DNA from: Hyperoplus lanceolatus
Taxonomy: Eukaryota > Chordata > Actinopteri > Uranoscopiformes > Ammodytidae
Direction of reading: 5' to 3'
Assembly: GCA_026929865.2 (NCBI GenBank)
Contig: CM049417.1
Span: 22,445,501-22,509,500, forward strand
Length of the DNA: 64,000 nt
Below, piece by piece: positions 1 through 64,000 of this stretch. A program made the position numbers and the translations under genes. Numbering within the stretch: position 1 is the stretch's first letter; every line of letters starts with the position of its first letter. The notes below the pieces were generated by a model. It did not search any database. It was not told where the DNA came from and saw only the letters and a program-made list of their open reading frames with translations.

Positions 1-289
1 AAGCACCAAACCGAAACACTCAATGGAAATGTGGCTTAAAACCATCCCAAGAGAAGGAGGCTGCTTATGAGGAGTATAATGGTTTGAGGCAGACAAGAAA
101 AAGGTCACAAGAAATAATGAGACTATATGGACTGTATGTACTGCAGGTGTGTGTGTTTAGTATTTCGGGGAGTAACAGTCAGCAGGGAAAGGTTTTATAA
201 GACTCTTGGGAGAGAAAGATTTTTTGCAGCAGATGGGTGTCAGTGTGTGTGTGTAAGTCTAAGTCTGTTTCTGTGCACGTGTGTGTAGT
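1..289 (-). other. chd3: chd3 3' untranslated region (part)
   Basis: These bases lie directly downstream of the TAG stop at 292-290 on the minus strand. No minus-strand AATAAA signal is visible before the window edge, so the transcript probably continues past position 1. A short TG-rich stretch lies at about 242-254. Nothing else was recognised. Confidence 0.6.
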
Positions 290-61168
<60,879 letters not shown>

Positions 61169-61892
61169 TCAAATGTCTGATAATTTCTCTAAACTGACTG
61201 AAGTTAGTCACACTTGCAACCAACTTTTGTGCAAATATCTAATGTCTCCAAAATTAACACAACTGTCTAAACACTTTCTTTAAAAGGCAATTTCCAGGGT
61301 AACTTGAAACTTGGTGCATCCTGTCTGTCCTGCATATTTCCTCATTATGCCCCTAAAACAATAAACCCATTCACCCCCCCTCGTGCCTCAATGGTTGAAA
61401 AAGCACGCTAAGGTGCCCTCAAGAGGGGTGAAAACGAGAGGAAATGCCTTATTGACTGCCCTTTTCACGTGCAAAACATGATTGGGTGCCCTCTAGGGTG
61501 CCCCTTCATACAATAAATTATGATGATGTGCCCTCTAGAACAAGAAAATTCAATGACGTGTCTTAATGAGTGCCCATATAGTGCCCTTCACCTCAACATG
61601 AAGGAAAACTTCCTTAAATTTTTCCGTAGCTGGCTGTCAGTGGTCAAGGACTGTATGGTAGCGGCACATTGAATTTTCTCCAGTCTAATTTTTACTTAAA
61701 TGTTAGTAAAGATGAAAGCTGCAAGGCATCCTCCCTTCTTTGGCTAAAATATGAAAGTGAACAATGATGTGAACAACTCATTTTGCTGTTTATAAAGTCG
61801 CTAGAATAAGGGGAAACAGTGTCTATGAAACTCTTTTTTTGTTGTTGTATGAGCCCAATAATTTTTTTTAACATCTACAAACACAGTGTTAA

Positions 61893-62600
61893 AGGGGTAG
61901 TTTGGAATTTTGGACATAGGGCCTGATTCCCAAGTGTTCTTTATCATTGGAGACAGTTTTCAACACATTTCATTCAGTCCTTCTAGTTGCAGAGTTTGCT
62001 CGTGCTACGCTAGCGCACGGGATTGGGGTACAATTAGCCTGCTACTAAAACAGTCTTACCCACTCCACAATACACCCGAGGCCAATCAATTATAACGCTA
62101 GACTATCAATGTAAATGTCTGTGTTGATAGAATAATGTTAGAAATAAAACCAACCTCGCATCGCATGAATCATCGTATTTTGAGGGACTACTTTCTCAGC
62201 AGCAGCGGAATTTTACTTTGATCCGGCTAGCTGTGTAACCGAATCACTACAGCAGAAAGTAAACAGAGCAGCGTGGGACAGAAGCGGAAACGAAGGACTA
62301 GGCAACACGGTGGTTCAGTGTGCATTTAGGAATTGTAAAAATAAACCCTACAGATGTGCACCACAAAGTTTCCACCAATTTCCAGTGGCTTGTTGCTGCT
62401 GGTTTGGACATAAAAACACCGGTGGAAACTGTTCGCAAACGGAGTATTTGTAGCGATAATTTCAGACCGGACGACTTTGAGAAACCCCGCAATCTAAAGA
62501 GCAATAAATCACTGAAAACAAAAGCGGTGCCATCCGTCTTTTCAGATGCACCAACAGCCACTGATGAACAGGTAATAACTTTTGGTAGGCTACACTAGCT
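61893..62600 (+). mobile_element. Kolobok-like element, left part, with THAP-domain remnant
   Basis: TTAA (61889-61892) is followed by AGGGGTAGTTTGGAATTTTG, matching the TTAA target and G-rich ends of Kolobok elements. About 400 bases inside lies a THAP zinc-finger fragment, and Kolobok transposases carry THAP domains. The right end was not found and may be cut off by the Tc1-like element starting at 62842. Family inferred. Confidence 0.55.
62310..62592 (+). pseudogene. THAP-domain (C2CH zinc finger) remnant
   Basis: One frame gives QCAFRNCKNKPYRCAPQSFH and QFP. After a shift the next gives QWLVAAGLDIKTPVE, ICSDNFRPDDFE and LKTKAVPSVF. These are the C-x4-C start, FHxFP, the tryptophan, CSxxF and AVPxxF signatures of THAP domains in order. 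The His of C2CH is replaced: CSDNF instead of CSxHF. A small deletion between FP and W shifts the frame. Not functional. Confidence 0.75.
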
Positions 62601-62841
62601 AATAAAGCGTGCCCCTTTCATAATGTTAGCATACTGACAGATTGATGACAACGTTAGAGGAGATTAGTGTTTGATTCAACAAATTCCTCATAATCGTCTT
62701 CAAAAGCAGACGCATCGCTAAGTCCTCCAAACTTTGTGCACTGTACTCTGCGTCTGTAGCAATGACCGCAGCAGATAAACAAACTATTATAGAGCCTGTA
62801 ACCTAGGTAATATCAGTCCGCCGCTACCGAAGCCAGGAATA

Positions 62842-64000
62842 CAGTCATATGAAAAAGTTTGGGAACCCCTCTCAGCCGGCATTATAATTGACTCTGCTTT
62901 CACAAAAAAAAAGATAAAAGTGGTATGTCTTTAATTTACCAGGGACAGCTAACTACTGGGATGTTTTCCAAACAAAGATTTTTTGAAAAGCAGTATTTAG
63001 TTGTATGAAATAAAATAAAATGTGAAAAACTGGCTGTGAAAAAATATAGGAACCCTTGCGGTTTTGTTGATATTTATGTCTATAACAGCATGTAAAACTG
63101 ATGACTTTAAACACAACATTGGTTGGATTATGTTGTTAAGCCTTGAACCTCATAGCAATGTCTGTTTAATCATGAGAAAAGGTATTTTAGGTGCCTAAAT
63201 GCAAGTTGCACTTCTCTTTGACTCTCTGCTGAAGTGAGACAGAATGGGATGATCAAAGCAGCTCCCAAAAGATCTGAAAAACAAAGATTATTCATTGTCA
63301 TGGTGTAGGGGAAGGATACAAGAAGCTTTCCCAAAGGTTTCAATGGTCAATTTCGACTGTAGGGAACATTGTCAGGAAATGGAAGGACACAGGCACAGTG
63401 GCAGTTAAACCCAGGCATGGCAGACCAAGAAAAAAACAGGAGTGGCATAGGTGGAGGATTGTGAGAATGGTTGCACACAACCCACAGATCACCTCCAAAG
63501 ACCTACAAGAACATCTGGCTGCAGATTGTGTATCTGTACATCGTTCAACAATTCAGTGCAATTTGCACCAAAACATCTGTATGGCCGGGTGATGAGAAGG
63601 AAGCCCTTTCTGCGCCCACGCCACAGATACAGTTGCACGGAGTCTGCAAAAGCTCATTTAGACAAGCCAGATTCCTATTGGAAGAAAATGCTTTGGACTG
63701 ATGAGACAAAAATTAAGTTATTTGGTCTTTATAAAAAGCGCTTTGCATGGCGAAAGAAGAAAACTGCATTCCAAGAAAAACACCTGCTACCTACTGTCAA
63801 ATTTGGTCATGCTGTGGGGCCACTTTAGGGACTGGGGCCATGGTTAAAGTGGATAGTCGGATTAATTCAACCCAGTTTCAACAGATTATTCAGGATAATG
63901 TTCAAGCATCAGTCACAAAGTTGAAGTTGCGCAGGGGTTGGATATTCCAACAAGACAATGACCCTTAACACAGTTCAAATTCCTGCAGTTAACACAGTTC
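62842..64000 (+). mobile_element. Tc1-like element, 5' part, cut by window edge
   Basis: CAGTCATATGAAAAAGTTTG follows TA (62840-62841), a Tc1-type terminal repeat. The transposase frames then begin in order. The right end lies beyond 64000 if present. Confidence 0.85.
63240..63968 (+). pseudogene. Tc1 transposase, frameshifted
   Basis: One frame has VKPRHGRPRKKQE and NPQITSKDLQEHLAADCVSV, the second helix-turn-helix. A second has LDKPDSYWKKMLWTDETKIK with the first catalytic Asp in WTDE, then LPTVKFGHAVGPL. A third has KLRRGWIFQQDNDP with the second catalytic Asp in QQDNDP. At least two frameshifts and a stop (63826-63828) break it. A domain order of N-terminal DNA binding, then DDE catalysis, is visible. 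Confidence 0.85.

Overview
This is an intron-rich vertebrate window, almost certainly from a ray-finned (teleost) fish. It holds the 3' part of one host gene on the minus strand and, inside its introns, a dense set of nested transposable elements. The teleost reading rests on long (CA)n arrays, many Tc1-like elements, fish-type tRNA-derived SINEs, L2/Rex1-group LINEs, a BEL/Pao LTR element, and many hAT, piggyBac, Harbinger, Kolobok and pogo-like DNA transposons. No prokaryotic features, rRNA genes or CRISPR arrays were seen.

The host gene is chd3 (Mi-2 family chromodomain helicase, NuRD complex). Sixteen coding exons were placed by hand, from 61090 (most upstream exon in the window) down to the stop codon at 292-290. 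Every exon has AC...CT borders on the plus strand (GT...AG on the coding strand), all phases agree, and together they give 2181 nt, or 726 codons plus stop. They encode the region C-terminal to the helicase: DUF1087, DUF1086, a long charged linker, CHDCT2, a helical region and a C-terminal SUMO-interaction-like tail (VICIDD). The PHD fingers, chromodomains and ATPase must lie beyond 64000. The paralogue call comes from the tail and the linker, recalled from known CHD3 proteins rather than searched.

Layout from low to high coordinates: last exon and 3' UTR (1-393); an 8.3-kb intron with CA repeats, a SINE and a GC-rich Tc1-type helix-turn-helix fragment; exon 15; a 20-kb intron with a pogo-like element, a short LTR element carrying a SINE and a hAT insertion, a BEL/Pao element with 409-bp LTRs and a perfect target duplication, and a LINE split by a TIR element that itself holds another. 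Then come exons 14-12 and a 6.1-kb intron with U12-type splice signals, exons 11-7, and a 6.3-kb intron with a pogo-like element, an inverted Tc1 pair and a piggyBac-like insertion. Exons 6-1 follow, with hAT, Tc1, L2 and Kolobok/THAP remnants between them. The window ends inside a degenerate Tc1 element.

Most noteworthy: the intron between 39061 and 32910 has a textbook U12 (minor spliceosome) 5' splice site and branch point. At the other end of the same exon, a Harbinger-like element has inserted within the 5' splice site, so that its terminal G now supplies intron position +5. No clearly new multi-gene system was found. All family names for mobile elements come from visible termini, target duplications and protein motifs, not from database searches.
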